Assembly: GCA_029891345.1 (NCBI GenBank)
Contig: CM056997.1
Span: 214,125,212 to 214,189,211 of the forward strand
Reading direction: 5' to 3'
DNA from: Dryococelus australis
Taxonomy: Eukaryota > Arthropoda > Insecta > Phasmatodea > Phasmatidae
DNA: 64,000 nucleotides
Below the pieces are notes generated by a model. It did not search any database. It was given only the letters and a program-made list of their open reading frames with translations, and was not told where the DNA came from. The position numbers were made by a program, and so were the translations under genes. Positions 11,947 through 25,000 of this stretch are shown here, piece after piece (position 1 is the first letter of the stretch; each line of letters begins with the position of its first letter).

Positions 11947-12918
11947 CATAATGTGGTTTAAATTATACATAAATCCCTTCTCAGTGGTTCAGTTTTAAAG
12001 GTAACCGCCTCACAACAAAAACTATTCTGCGTGATGCTGGCATGTTAAAGAAATATTGCCAATTTTTATATTAATGTTTTATTCTAGCAGTTGTAATTGG
12101 CCACACACTTTACTAGCCATACAACTCGTGGCAGTGGGGCAGGTCGATATATCAGGTCGATATATCGCGTGTGCGTGCAAGTAGCGAAGAAGACTCCGCG
12201 ACTTGCGAGACGAGGCTGACCGACATACAACATTCTCCACACATACATGTTCACACGTATCCAGCATTTACGTCTATCTGCACAATTGTCAATGCTATAT
12301 GAAGGATATTAGAGGTGCGAGTACATCACTGAGGTACACGGCGGTTGTACATCGTGATCGAGAATCCGCTAGTTAGATGGAATTATAGCTACTCGAAAGC
12401 TAATTTTACAGTCGACGAAATGACACCACTCGCTTTGGTGACGTTATGATAGGGTGATGGTGACAATACAAAATAAATAAGACGTAATTGGGCATTGAAT
12501 CAAACGCTGGAGAGTGTTGCATCGCCGGAGGGGTGAGAATGAGCGTCTTAGCCCCTGCGACGTACGCAATCTGGCGCGCAGCACATCTACGCGTGCTGTA
12601 TAACGTCCAGGCGGTTCCAAATACTTCCGTTGCGTTTCCTTCGTTCTGTAAACACTGCATGGATAAATACTCTAGATAACCAAGAAGATTATACACATTC
12701 TCGTCTTACGTTAAGGCTCGGCTGCAACCCTTTCGCAGAAATTCTTCGTCTTGATGCCATCATTTCGGATTCAGTGTAGTTACTGAAAACGTACGATTAT
12801 ATGTATCGTGCACCTGGTTGTACATTAAATGACTGGGTTATCCATTGCTAAAATGACCTTAGTAATGACCAAAGTTCAGTGCACATCAAGCGTTAAGCGC
12901 TAGTATGTCTTAAAGCCT
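11947..12918. other. Stretch without a recognisable feature
   Basis: Mixed composition with overlapping short ORFs on both strands (12406-12696 minus, 12488-12679 plus) that shadow each other. I see no domain, splice signal or repeat I can name apart from a small tandem of gtcgatatatc at about 12145-12166. Confidence 0.5.
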
Positions 12919-13115
12919 TTAGTGTTGTAACAACTGAAGTGAGAGATCTGAGCGGCGTCTAACAGCTCGTGTCTTTAGCGCCGATGAGGGTGAAATAAGG
13001 CTGGGATGGAGCAGTGGAGGGATGCAGTGGAGAAACATGGGAGTACCATGGAAAAACCGCCGACCAGCGGCTTCGTCCGCCACGATACCCGCTGGTACCC
13101 CGTGGTGCGAGGCGA
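12919..13115 (-). mobile_element. SINE copy, minus strand, 3' body
   Basis: Read on the minus strand: gtcgcgctcg, a ccgctggtcggcggttttt block, ccactgctccatcc, ttatttcaccctcatcggcg, gacgccgctcagatctctcac. The order parallels the copies at 3320-3470 and 59909-60130. The tRNA-like head is absent or eroded. Confidence 0.65.
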
Positions 13116-14738
13116 GCGCGACCCCTGACTCCAAAAACAAGAGACTAGACAGACGTGTGAACAAATAGTCAAAACTGACTTCTTACATACATTGTACATG
13201 ACAGGTTTGAGTGCATATTGGACTGCGACGTGTTAACCCCACTCATCAATGAGTTTGTACGGATTTATTGGAGTTTATACAAACTTCCTAACTGATGTAA
13301 CTACATATAGCTTAAGCTTACGTTGTGAGGAGTTACGAGTTCCGGATAAGGCACGGAATGCGTGCCAAGTTTAGATTATTTCTAAGCGTACTTTAGAGAA
13401 TAAGCAGCCTTATTACCACCCTCCTCCCGCAATTAGCTAATATGTCTTAAAGAACAATACAATATTAAGAATGCAACAACCGAGGTATAACATTTTAATG
13501 AGGAACTAGCGCTTCACCTGAAGCGTGTAAGATAGTTTCCAATGCCATGTGCACCGCTTAGTGCTATAAAAGTGTGGCGAATATTCTATCGACAAGTAAA
13601 ATGTATTTTCTATTTAAAAGCGGGCGTACCTTGACGGGATAACCACGATCTAACCCAATGAAATCTGGGGAGAGTGAATTGTCGTTATTATCTTGCACCC
13701 GGTGTCCATGAAGAAGAAAGGTGATCTCGAGCTGTAGAGAGCGTCTTCTAAGTTCTTACATTCGCCTAAATATTTCTACGTGAGTTGTTTTGAACATACT
13801 GGTTTAAGACCGAAACTATTATATTACAAAAGAGTATATGCCTATTATGTTACTAATCGATAAGACACCATGGTTGTTCGGAAATGCAAGTGTCATTTTA
13901 ATTTAATTTGTCTCCTGGGTTACTCCTATCCGCAAAACTTAAGGTCTGCAGCTAAGATGCCTCGGCTTAGTTCGAAAACACACTATCTCCAGAAGCTACT
14001 GAAATATCTAACATCAGTTTAAAAATTTTTTAATAATTTTGTGAACGCTCTTCATAGTATACCAATTTGTTATATATCACAAAATTATTCACCGATCTGG
14101 GGCGCGGGAGGCTCTGGGTTCGAATCCTGGGGGTATAAAACCGGCGGACGTTAGAAAGCCCTTTACAATACATTACAATTCACTTCTTTGCATCAAATCC
14201 GACAAGATACTGTATCTCTGATCAAAGTTGTACGTTTTAAAACTCTGAAAACTTTACATTAAGTATTCATGAATGCACGAATGGCCTCCCAGGAAGATTC
14301 GACAGTGAAATAAGATATATTTTACCACATACAAGTGGATCATGAAGTCCTTATCTTTGTCCTCTGAGCAAAACCTTACACGTGAAACTCAATCTCTGGC
14401 TTCATTTTATGTCACTGTGGCAACTTCGTGTCACTTTGAAAGCTTGGCAAGAGAGAAAGAATCCAAAGCGGAGAGGGAAAGGAGAGAATTGTCCCCGCGA
14501 TATTCCTCGGCATTGATTAAAAAATGTAGACCAGAGTTTATTTTCGTCCATGCGACACAATCTGCTACCACCAGCTCTGTTCAATTGACTGCTCCCACCC
14601 CCTCCCTGGAATTCAACCAAGACTTCGTATTGATTTAGTCTCCTGGAGGCTTGAGTTTTTCTTGTTGGATGAACGTGGGTAGGGGTGGGGGCGTGCTATA
14701 AAAGTGCAGAATGGCAGTTTCCCGCCCTGTTGTTTCAG
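13116..14738. other. Stretch without a gene; one tRNA-like fragment
   Basis: At about 14100-14135 there is gctctgggttcgaatcctgg, which resembles an RNA polymerase III B box of a tRNA-derived SINE; no A box or full cloverleaf is visible. Otherwise I see nothing I can name. Confidence 0.4.
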
Positions 14739-14835
14739 GTCACCCCCGAGTCCGCGGATGAAGACGACAGTGTGGGAGGAGGAGGGCTACACGAAGAAGG
14801 CAGCGCACGGGCCATCGTTCTTCAAACAAGTGTTC
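14739..14835 (+). CDS. Candidate internal coding exon, unidentified
   Basis: A pyrimidine-rich acceptor ending ctgttgtttcag (to 14738) and a strong donor gtgagt (from 14836) bracket 97 bases. One frame, starting at 14740, is open throughout. It uses G or C at 25 of 32 third codon positions, like the CLCA exon at 28798-28950 and unlike the surrounding DNA. The encoded segment includes KTTVWEEEGYTKKAAHGPSF and ends FFKQVF. I do not recognise the family. It lies on the strand opposite CLCA, so if real it belongs to another gene. An alternative frame is also open over this short length, so this is a candidate only. Confidence 0.35.
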
Positions 14836-15770
14836 GTGAGTCGACTAGCCCCCCTCCCGCCCAGAAGAGGGGGTGACCCGACCCTACGCAGGCACATCCA
14901 GGCGGCAGACACCCCCCCCCCCCCGTACCGTTCACCCCCTCCGCTCTGGCCGGGAATGCTGATGAGGTGAGGCTGAAGAATTTAAAAGAAAAGAATGTTG
15001 GCACAACTGCACGGAGTCCTACCGGGGGACAACCTGATTAGGACACGAATTTCGTCCCCGTGCTCCCGGTAATTTGAATTCTTCGTGCGTATTCCTTCCG
15101 CAGGAGCTGCATGCGACCACAAATATTAACATACTTGCCGTTCGACAAGAAACTGGAGAAACAGAAAGCGTTGTTCTGACTACACGTTCCAAAAGCGTTC
15201 AATTCAAAACATGTCTTTTAAAAAAACAGTAAAGAGCATTAGGATCCTTGGTGTACGGTGAAAGTGGTCACAGCTCCGAATCATGTTCTTCTCAAAAGAC
15301 GTGATCATTACAGTGTACAGATGCCTACCTCTCTTGAGTTTTGCCAATTTGTAGAAGCTTAATTAACTTACATATACATTCTAAGACAATAGTCGAGACT
15401 TGAGGTTCACGCATAATGCATTAATGTCTATTGTAGATTACAGTACCTGAGATTTATGTCACACAGTATCACACAAAAGCTAGTGGAAGCAAAAACATAT
15501 GTAGATCGGTTGACCTTTTTCTAAGAAACTATTTTTTGACATTACTTATAGCCAGAAGCCAAACATAAGCCAAATCTTTAGACAAACTTTATTTTAATCG
15601 GTCTGATACATCATAAATTAGGTTGATATTCCTATAGTTCAAGCTAGTACAATGCGATCGATATGCAAGGAAGAAGAGAGCAGCATTTCATTTTCGTCGA
15701 AGGCAATATTTGTGTCACCTTAAAAAAAAGAAGAAAAAAATAGGAAATCAGCTGTAGATTTGACGATTTA

Positions 15771-15868
<98 letters not shown>

Positions 15869-16396
15869 TTCTGAGATTACAATTTTTCGGTAAGAGGTAA
15901 AATTACAACAAAAGAAATGTCAGTATCTACGAGGAGAAAATAGGTAATTGGCCTACGGTTTAAACTAGCTCCATGGTACAATTGTTAACAAGAGCCAGTC
16001 CATTTTATCTAGTTGAATTATTTTTTTCCAATGCTACACGCAACTTTGAAGTGATTGGCAATTATTATTTACATTTAATATTTGTTGATAATGTGCAAAT
16101 TAATGTGTCAGAACATACTAAAAGCGTAAAATTTTAGCAATTTGTCTGCTGAAAGTTTTCTAATACTACAAAAAATTCCCAAATATGTCACTTATATTGT
16201 TTATAGATTCATCTATCTACTATATTCAAAAGTTTTTTATACAGAATTTTAATTTATGTTACTAGGCCTACAATTTATTTTACGACACACGTATCGTGAC
16301 GCGATAGATTCTTGATAGATGTGACAGCAAATTTTGGTAATGCTCGCCGATAAACTGATATTGAGCGGACATGGAAATTCTGTGTCGGGTATAGGA
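14836..16396. other. Non-coding stretch with AT microsatellite
   Basis: Directly after the candidate exon the sequence is C-rich with a C homopolymer at about 14911-14924. An (AT)n array runs from about 15773 to 15866. I see no gene. Confidence 0.6.
15773..15866. repeat. (AT)n microsatellite
   Basis: About 47 uninterrupted AT units. Confidence 0.98.
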
Positions 16397-16694
16397 GAAC
16401 TCTGCACAGCGTACAAGGCACAGGCAATGTATAGCGTCTGTGTCGGGGAATTATAAGATACGAGCCACAGAAGCAAAGGGAGTGTCGAAGGTAGTGTTGT
16501 GTTAGTGACCTTGGAACGGGATATCCGAAGAGGACAGGCCGCCAAGAACTCTGCACAGCGTACAAGGCACAGGCAATGTATAGCGTCTGTGTCGGGGAAT
16601 TATAAGATACGAGCCACAGAAGCAAAGGGAGTGTCGAAGGTAGTGTTGTGTTAGTGACCTTGGAACGGGATATCCGAAGAGGACAGGCCGCCAA
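16397..16694. repeat. 149-base tandem duplication
   Basis: Copy 1 (16397-16545) and copy 2 (16546-16694) look identical through their length, beginning gaactctgcacagcgtacaa and ending gacaggccgccaa. The minus-strand ORFs across it repeat the same peptide for this reason. The identity implies a very recent event. Confidence 0.93.
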
Positions 16695-17245
16695 GAATTT
16701 CGCGACCCAACCGCCAAGCAAAACAGAAGCTTTCTGCATGTAATGATTCCTCTTAGAGTTGCCGTGATTCCTCTTATAGTTGCCATGTGTGTCTCATAGC
16801 AATCAGTTGTTTCTATTCTAATTTTGAAAAAACTATGCTAATCTTTCTCCAAGATCGGACTGAAAGCCAACACTTCGATGCACATTAATAATTATGGTTA
16901 TGGAAACGCACAATGCGGTCGATGATATGTGTCAATGTCAACAAAAATTGCTGTAGTAGACTTCTGTTTACAATATTTATTTCTCTGTAGAGAAAATTGT
17001 TTTAAACTCTAGCGACAATTCTGTGTTTTTTCTCTCGACAGATTGCTCTATATTTGAAGTAAGTTAAGTCAGAGTCATCGAAAGTAGGAAAGTACTGCAC
17101 TCTGGAAACAAGAAATCATTTCATTTCAGAGGTTAGGTATGGTAAACGCAAACGGCAAGGTTGTATTTGGAAACCAGACAACCCGGGAAACAAAATAACT
17201 ACACAAATATTATTTCCCCTCTTTTCATTGCAAACGCAAAACCAC
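16695..17245. other. Stretch without a recognisable feature
   Basis: Only a short doublet of gtgattcctctta near 16745-16780 stands out. No gene is visible. Confidence 0.5.
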
Positions 17246-18290
17246 GATTGCTACACACTTTCCTACAGCAAATGTATACGTTCGTCGCTCAAAGTAGCGT
17301 ACGGTAGGTGCACTCAGTACAACGAAAAAGGACGATTGCTACACACTTTCCTACAGCAAATGTATACGTTCGTCGCTCATAGTAGCGTACGGTAGGTGCA
17401 CTCAGTACAACGAAAACGACGATTGCTACACACTTTCCTACAGCAAATGTATACGTTCGCCGCTCAAAGTAGCGTACGGTAGGTGCACTCAGTACAACGA
17501 AAACGACCATTGCTACACACTTTCCTGCAGCAAATGTAGTCGTTCGCCGCTCAAAGTAGCGTACGGTAGGTGCACTCAGTACAACGAAAACGACCATTGC
17601 TACACACTTTCCTACAGCAAATGTATACGTTCGCCGCTCAAAGTAGCGTACGGTAGGTGCACTCAGTACAACGAAAACGACCATTGCTACACACTTTCCT
17701 ACAGCAAATGTATACGTTCGCCGCTCAAAGTAGCGTACGGTAGGTGCACTCAGTACAACGAAAACGACCATTGCTACACACTTTCCTACAGCAAATGTAT
17801 ACGTTCGCCGCTCAAAGTAGCGTACGGTAGGTGCACTCAGTACAACGAAAATGACCATTGCTACACACTTTCCTACAGCAAATGTATACGTTCGCCGCTC
17901 AAAGTAGCGTACGGTAGGTGCACTCAGTACAACGAAAAAGGACGATTGCTACACACTTTCCTACAGCAAATGTATACGTTCGCCGCTCAAAGTAGCGTAC
18001 GGTAGGTGCACTCAGTACAACGAAAAAGGACGATTGCTACACACTTTCCTACAGCAAATGTATACGTTCGCCGCTCAAAGTAGCGTACGGTAGGTGCACT
18101 CAGTACAACGAAAACCACGATTGCTACACTTTCCTACAGCAAATGTATACGTTCGCCGCTCAAAGTAGCGTACGGTAGGTGCACTCAGTACAACGAAAAC
18201 CACGATTGCTACACACTTTCCTACAACAAATGTATACTTTCTCCGTTCAAAGTAACGTACGGTAGGTGCACTTAGTACAAGGAAAACGCT
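17246..18290. repeat. 87-base minisatellite, about 12 copies
   Basis: The unit contains gattgctacacactttccta, cgttcgccgctcaaagtagc and gtaggtgcactcagtacaac. The first spacing is 88 bases and the following ones 87. Internal copies are nearly identical; the outermost copies are more diverged and one lacks four bases of the ctacacac string near 18124. Because 87 is a multiple of three, the minus strand is open over six or more units (17289-17858, a 29-residue repeat). I regard that ORF as a by-product of the period. Confidence 0.96.
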
Positions 18291-18311
18291 GCACGTCAGT
18301 TGAGAGCTGCA

Positions 18312-18422
18312 ATGACGCCCTTGACGCTGGTGACTGTTCTCCTAATCGCTCCCGCGCTTCGGGTCTCTAGCGCGAAAATAGCTCTACCTGGCGATCACCT
18401 TAAGAGCATACAAGAGTCTACA
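18312..18422 (+). other. Signal-peptide-like ORF, possible first exon or chance
   Basis: An ATG at 18312 just beyond the 87-base array opens a frame beginning MTPLTLVTVLLIAPALRVSS. It has a hydrophobic core and small residues where signal peptidase would cut, and about 60 per cent GC at third positions, above the local background. After roughly 35 codons the composition turns AT-rich and no convincing splice donor is present. It may be a real short secreted exon, a fragment, or chance. Confidence 0.22.
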
Positions 18423-18482
18423 ATTATTTTTAAATTTTTAGCACATTGTTTTATTTTTCGGTGCTATTTGGTATCAGGCTGA

Positions 18483-21400
18483 ACATGGAGGAAAATTTAA
18501 ACGAAGATAATGAGACATGTTATAATATTTCAAATGTATCTAATTTTGCTTACAAATCTCAAGATAGAACAGAATTATTACGTTATGGTAGAGTCCAAAC
18601 TAATTGTGCATTCTATTAGAACGTCCTAAAGATAAAATTTGAAGGAAAATAACCAGAAATTGAACCCTTACTTCATATGAACTAAATGTCAGTTTTCAAC
18701 GAAATTCCAACATGCCTCTCCTGTTGCTACAATTAAAACAGGCTGAAACAAAAATTGTGTTAAAAAGATTTTCAAAATCTGTACGAATACAGTAAGTTAC
18801 AATTTTCATATTCACTGTGAAATATCATTATGGCTCTTGTTTTACAAATGATTTACTTTTCTTTTTACTGAGTTAGAAACGATACGTCACGAATTAATAA
18901 AAATATCACAAAACTAGAAAGAGTTGTAGCCTTATATTACAGGAGAGTAATTGCATTTATCTTCCTTTTGCAAAACGTAGAAGTAAACAAAGGAGTAGCA
19001 GACCCGGTAGTTCCGGGTCTTATCTTGGCCGAAAACCCTTACTCGGAAGCAGACCCCTGACACGATACTGGTACGCAACCCACACACCACACGTGTATTT
19101 CGCTCCGAACGGCCTACCCTGCAGGCGGTAAGTGAATTTAAACCTGCGCCGTCCGAAACTTCACTCCAACCTACCCGTATACGTAATCGAATTATCCCTC
19201 CCTTGTTCGTCCTCTTGGCTGTTAATATTATTTAGGCGGATTTCATCTTAAATATCCATGACTGTAGAACACATTTTCTGCTGGTCGACTTTTTTTTTTT
19301 CTAGAGTTATAGCTAAAGTACATACAAATGATGCTTGGTACAGCCCATAAACTCCATCGTACACCATCCTTTACTATGTTTACATACGCCGCATCGCATT
19401 TTACGCATGAAAGCAGTTACGGTGTAAAAATATGGTCGAAACGGACATCCAGGCAAGCAACCCAGTTGGTACCCCAGCATTATTTTTACAAATGTGCCAC
19501 TTTATTATGAAGTAAGATCTCATATTTGTTTCATCCCAAGTAAGCGCAGTCAGGTATAGACTAGGAGGATAAAAGTTGCTGTCCTTTTGTAGGCATAAAA
19601 ATTTCAGAAATAATGTTTTGATTGGATATCAACATTTTAAACAACCCTGCAATATACAAAGCAAAATAAAAATAAAACTGCGTAAACGTGCAAATAATAA
19701 ATTGCCACTTAAGTTTGTATAGCTGTTAAAACATGTTTGAATCTATTAACAGTCCAGAAAAAATGTTTCTAAAAAAATCTATTTGAGTTTTCAAAGTAAG
19801 TAACTCTGTGGAAGTGTGGAGTGGGGAAATATTACGGGAAATCCTATATCATGGAATGGGAAATAATGCGCTAAACTCGATTTCAAGAAAAAAACATTAA
19901 TTCACTCACAGTCCGTTACTTAGAAGAGAACATCAAAAATAGAATTAATGGTAAGAAGGCAAGCGTCCCACGCATTTTGAAACACCACACTATAGGCAGG
20001 CTACGAAAAATTGTACACAGGTCTGCAATGAAATGTGGTATGTACGCATTCCACTGCGAGTATACGGCATTTGGGACAACACGACGCCTCAACGTCAGAG
20101 ATGTTCTCCGCTATTTACGCCTGGGGTAGAGATCCGGCTACTCACGGCTCAGTTTGGACATGGAATCAGTAACTATACGTTTCAGAGTCGACTATCAGAG
20201 CATCCCATGTATTCCAGCCTACAATGATCCACGATGCAATGATCGTGACAGTAGATACACTAAATTATTGGTGGGAAGTAGTTGGGGGTCAAAAAGGCAT
20301 GGGCGATAGTGAGGGTGTTGCACTTTCTATAAATGTGAGGGAATAGGCGGTTCGGTGCGGTGCCTCGCCTGGTAAAGAACGAGCCTCGGGTGCCAAACAG
20401 GTTTCCACGTGCTGAATGATGGTGAAATACGGTTCCCGCGAAAACACGCTGCACTCATCACATTGCTCCGCTCGTGCCAGCCGACATAAGTAAATAGCAA
20501 CAGCTAACCTCCCACAGCAAAAGGATGGCATACTTCATCAAACTGACGCTAATATTCGACAGACCGAGGTTACACAAGTTATCTGCTTTTAAGAAACTGC
20601 TTAAATAAGTATCTCGTCGAAAATGCATATTACAATGTATAAGAATATTTTTAATGAACATAATGACCTATAAATTTTGCAGCAATGTAGTGTTAGTATT
20701 TGTATTGTAATCAACAAGTTATTGTACTTATGTTTAGTATATTGTAATGTTTATTTTTATATTGTAGTGTTCAGATTGCACTTACGTTTATATTGAGATG
20801 AGAACGTTCTACGCTGATATTTAATTTGGGTAAACATTCTTACAAATAACGTCTTGATTTGTATTTCTTTTTGTGAATTTTCTATGGTTTGATATATTCT
20901 ATATAGTTTCGTATGTTTATATCTATGGCAATTCCCAGCACAAATGTTGTGTAAAAGTGGGAGCTAAATAAATAGAGACCCTAGGACTCGCGCTCTGGAG
21001 GGAGGAACTGGGCTCTAGTTACGGCGCTCCTCAGTTTCACTCCAACCAATGGCCCGACTGCCTTCCCCGTTCATGCTTCTCCGGCCTGCTTGCTCCCGAC
21101 GAGCGGTCACACACTACCTACCAGCACTCGGCCACAGCAGCCGCCTCTGCATTAAGGCTGTTAAACAACACTTCCCCTTGTAATCACGGACACGCTCCAT
21201 TCTCTTGGCTGGCTAGTTTATTGTATATCTCCACAGAATTTAACTGCTGACAAATGAGTGTGTTCAAAATCTGAGTTTATAACTCAAGTACACCTCGAAT
21301 GAAGCATATACGGGGAAATTTTACCTAAATAAAAGTGAAAGATGAATGAAAAAGATAAAAGTTATGACGATAGCGAAGAAATACAACACAATTTACTAGC

Positions 21401-21689
21401 GCCTTATTACTATGAAAAGACGACGGAATTTTCTCTTAGATACAAAATGCTTTCGCTTCACCCATGTGCGTTAAAAAAGTCATGACGCAGTTAAGTCACT
21501 TGCCGGCTGGCCAATCCTGGAGGCTGCCTTGCAGCGATCACAATAATAAACAAAGGCAAACCTTTCTTCCTTGGTCTCTAGGTGACTGAGTGCTAGAACC
21601 GACCTGCCTGAGAAATGCACCAGGGTTAAATCTACTTGGTATTCAACAAGTCTCACAGTAACACTGTTTTTATTACATCGCAGTACCTT
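18483..21689. other. Stretch without a recognisable gene
   Basis: A small hairpin (agacccgg / ccgggtct) lies near 19000-19021. A GC-richer segment at about 20980-21180 has no frame with coding character and no splice signals I trust. ORFs at 20033-20227 and 20260-20661 overlap on opposite strands and match nothing I know. Confidence 0.5.
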
Positions 21690-22095
21690 TAAGGGGAATC
21701 CCTGGTTAAAGAAGTTTAAACGCCTGAAGGTTAGGCCTACGTCTAGTGATAAGGAAGCATTACAACATGTGATTCCATTCCAAGATTGCGTGTGATCTGC
21801 ATTTCCAGGTAGTTGAGTTTCTTACAAATTAGATCTGTAACTGTGGGATATTATTACACACGATGAGAGCCAATGCATTTAACTAAACCTTAAGAAAATG
21901 TGGTACGAAAGCCATCAAAACACATTTCCAATATATTTTTTCTCTTAAAATATATGTTACAGGGGAAAAGTAAAAAGTGACGGCTGTAGATAATAGTTTA
22001 TCTTTCCTAGAAAAGAATAGTGTTCCCAGAAGATTTATTTGCTGAGATACGCACAGACAGATCAGACATTACGTACAATATTTTACTAGAGAGAG
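21690..22095 (+). repeat. Dispersed repeat family B, copy 2
   Basis: Collinear with 11010-11500; anchors are given there. The piece aaattagatctgtaactgtg at about 21828 also matches aaattagatctgtaacagtg near 30020, a third fragment of the family. Confidence 0.6.
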
Positions 22096-25000
22096 CAAGG
22101 TTACAACCTTTCCTTGCATGGAAAATTCCTTGACATTACTCTGATTTCCTGATAAAAATTTTCCTTTTTTCCCTGACCTCTTGCCAACATTTTTTTTTTA
22201 CCTTCAAGGATCGACACCTCTGCATTATAATACACTTTCATTTCACACCCAAATACTTCTCTGACCTTATTTGCTCCCTGCATAAATTACAAAGAAAAAC
22301 GCCTAAGCATTTTATCTACAATTATTAAAACAGTTGTATACGATCCTGGTAGCGATGCACGATCGATGAGAAGAGCTGCCACATATTGCATGCATATCGC
22401 AGAATTCCCTGATATTTAGCTAACTTGTTCGAAATTCCCTGATTTCGCTGACAGTTTTAAAATTCCCAATTCCCGAAACTCAGGCATTTGTCGTTCATTC
22501 TGGCTGTGTCACTACTACTAGCAAAAAATATCTGCCGTAAACAAGACGACAGCTCGAGCGACCAAAACGAATGGCGGCAGGGCTCGGTCGACGTCGGAGG
22601 ACCTGCGAAGGCGCTTCTTCAGACGTCAACCTCTAGTTGCCGTCCGCCCACCAAGGACACATCTCGCTCGACTTCGCCCATAATCTCATATCAACTCGAC
22701 ACAGCAGAGGATGCCGACGTGGGAACACGACGCATGTTTCTTCCGGCTTGTCACGGCCTGTCAGATGCCTCTCCCTTGTCACGTGGTAGATATTGATTGG
22801 GAGAGAAAAATCTGGTGTCACGGATAACCCGCAATTGCTCCTGCTTGTGAAGCACTTCTCTGACAACACACACTCCCACGGCAGTTTTCCCTTAGTTAAG
22901 GGTTCTCGCTTCTAACGTCGATACGGAGCAACTGTAAGACTTGTAAGAGGATCCATACGGTATCTAACTAAGTAAACATCGTCATTCCAAAAAAAAAATA
23001 TTCAGTAATAGTGTGGAATCTCATCAATGAAGGGACTAGTTTCCAGTCCTTTTTTCCAATCACTTATTATCATTTTCATGTTTTGTTTCAGTTAAATTTA
23101 ATTGTTTAAATTATTTTTCCCTGACCTATTTCATTTTGTATAACTTTATTATCTTATATCTTCCATCTTCCGATTTTATGCGCATAATTTATTTCTTACG
23201 GTTTTTTTTCTTTGCATATCACTGTCGCCGATTTTTATAACTGAATTGTACTGACTACCCGCGTCTCGGTAAAATAGTTAGTACGAAATGTAATAAATAA
23301 TGTTATAACCAGTACCTACAACCTGTGTTAAAAGCCATCTATTAATTTTAAAAGAATGACAGGACCCAAAGAGAATCCAAGATACATGTGTTACTGATCG
23401 CAAACAAAGTGACCTACCACGGGATATGGGTAGTTTGGTTCAAGTATAACCAAACGATCTCACAACTCGAGGAATGAAGATTCGAGTTTGTAACAATCAC
23501 ATCCTCAGCACATGTTGAACCCGCCTACAGCTGATAACGTTTTGGTGAGATTAACAGCCTCAGAATTGGACACGACCTACATCAATGTTCATCTTGAACA
23601 GAGTTGTTCACACGAATATAGATAACCTGTGTCGCCACTTGTTTCTACCAGTGATAGGTCTAAACACTATTCAGTTCCAAGTTTGCAGTTATAATATCTG
23701 CCCGTCAACTTCCATCATGTAATAACGCCACGAGTTACAGCCGCTTGATCTGGCGGGCATAACATCTCACGTGCCTTCGACAATACCCACGTACAAGGAC
23801 CATGCAGACGGTACGAGCGAACCAATCAATGCGGATTTGAGCTTTTTTTTACAATACAAGAAACTTCAAGTTCTACAACTTGTGGATAAAAAAATACGCA
23901 GCTATTGCAAATTATCGCTATACACGCATCATTGTTTAAATTTTCTTGACAGCATTTAATAACACTGCATGAATACTACTGCCAAACTATGCGCACCACG
24001 CGATTATTAAAATAAAAACGACAACTCCATGCACTAGTTACTTGAATACAGCAATTTCACTCGCCTTGTATATCGCAATGGCTACATGGATTCTCGGACA
24101 CGGATCTGGGAGTAAACTGAATACGTAGTGTGACGTATTCCGCTTCCGGGATACGTATTCACATCCGTGTAGTGGTAGAAACGGGCCTAAAGAATATTCT
24201 GATCATCTGGCGGTGAGTTAATGTTCTATTCTGGTGAATTGGAAAAAAGGGGTTGAAACCACAACTATTTTTCGAATAGACAATATCATTTGTTCTTCGC
24301 TGAGAGGAAACCATACTTCGTAGGTATATCAAAAATTTTCCGCCTTGCTCTACAAGCAGTCGATAAAAATGTCTTGACTCGTGTTTAGTCGACACAAAAT
24401 AAAGTGTTTCTAACAAAAGTGAGACAACCAATCAGAGGCAAGCCAGCAGACGATGGCGATGTGACAGGTTATAAGTTTTCAGCAAAGTTCCGCGACAACT
24501 TTTTTCAAAACATCGAATTTTGTTATAAGAAATCGAATGACGGGCGGAAGTTTGTTATGAAAAAGAATAGAATTGCAACTGTTTTGACAGGGAAGATAAG
24601 TTTGTGCTGCCATTACAAGCTACAGCACAAATATGGGTCTCTTTTCTCTGCTACACACAATTGTAAGTACCTACAGGAAAATTATTACATATACATAAGA
24701 TAGACGTAATTAATATGTAAATATAAGTGCCAGAATGCTTTTTTTCTACGAACGTAAAATTTAGTAGTTCGTGTGTCCCAGCTGTTACCTAATATATATC
24801 AACTTCCAAACTAAAATTGTATGTGGTTTATTGATTTCTGTTTCTAGTAGATTCACATGTTCCTCTTTATGCATAGAATTGTAATACAGTTGAGATTTCA
24901 CGAACCACATATATTTGCGGGATTGGCGCATGATATATGCGGCAACTGGACTTGATATTGCCAGCCGACGGCCGACACTGAGCGGCCAAGAAGTTCTGTA

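Noticed and set aside
14704-14970. 88-residue ORF as an intact small gene
   Set aside because: Only the part between the splice signals has coding-like codon use; the rest is proline-rich C-tract translation.
17289-17858. 189-residue repetitive protein on the minus strand
   Set aside because: It is explained by the 87-base period; no start context, signal or homologue.
22488-22869. Serine-rich ORF pair as an exon
   Set aside because: Both strands are open over the same short GC-rich stretch and neither has homology I recognise or splice sites.
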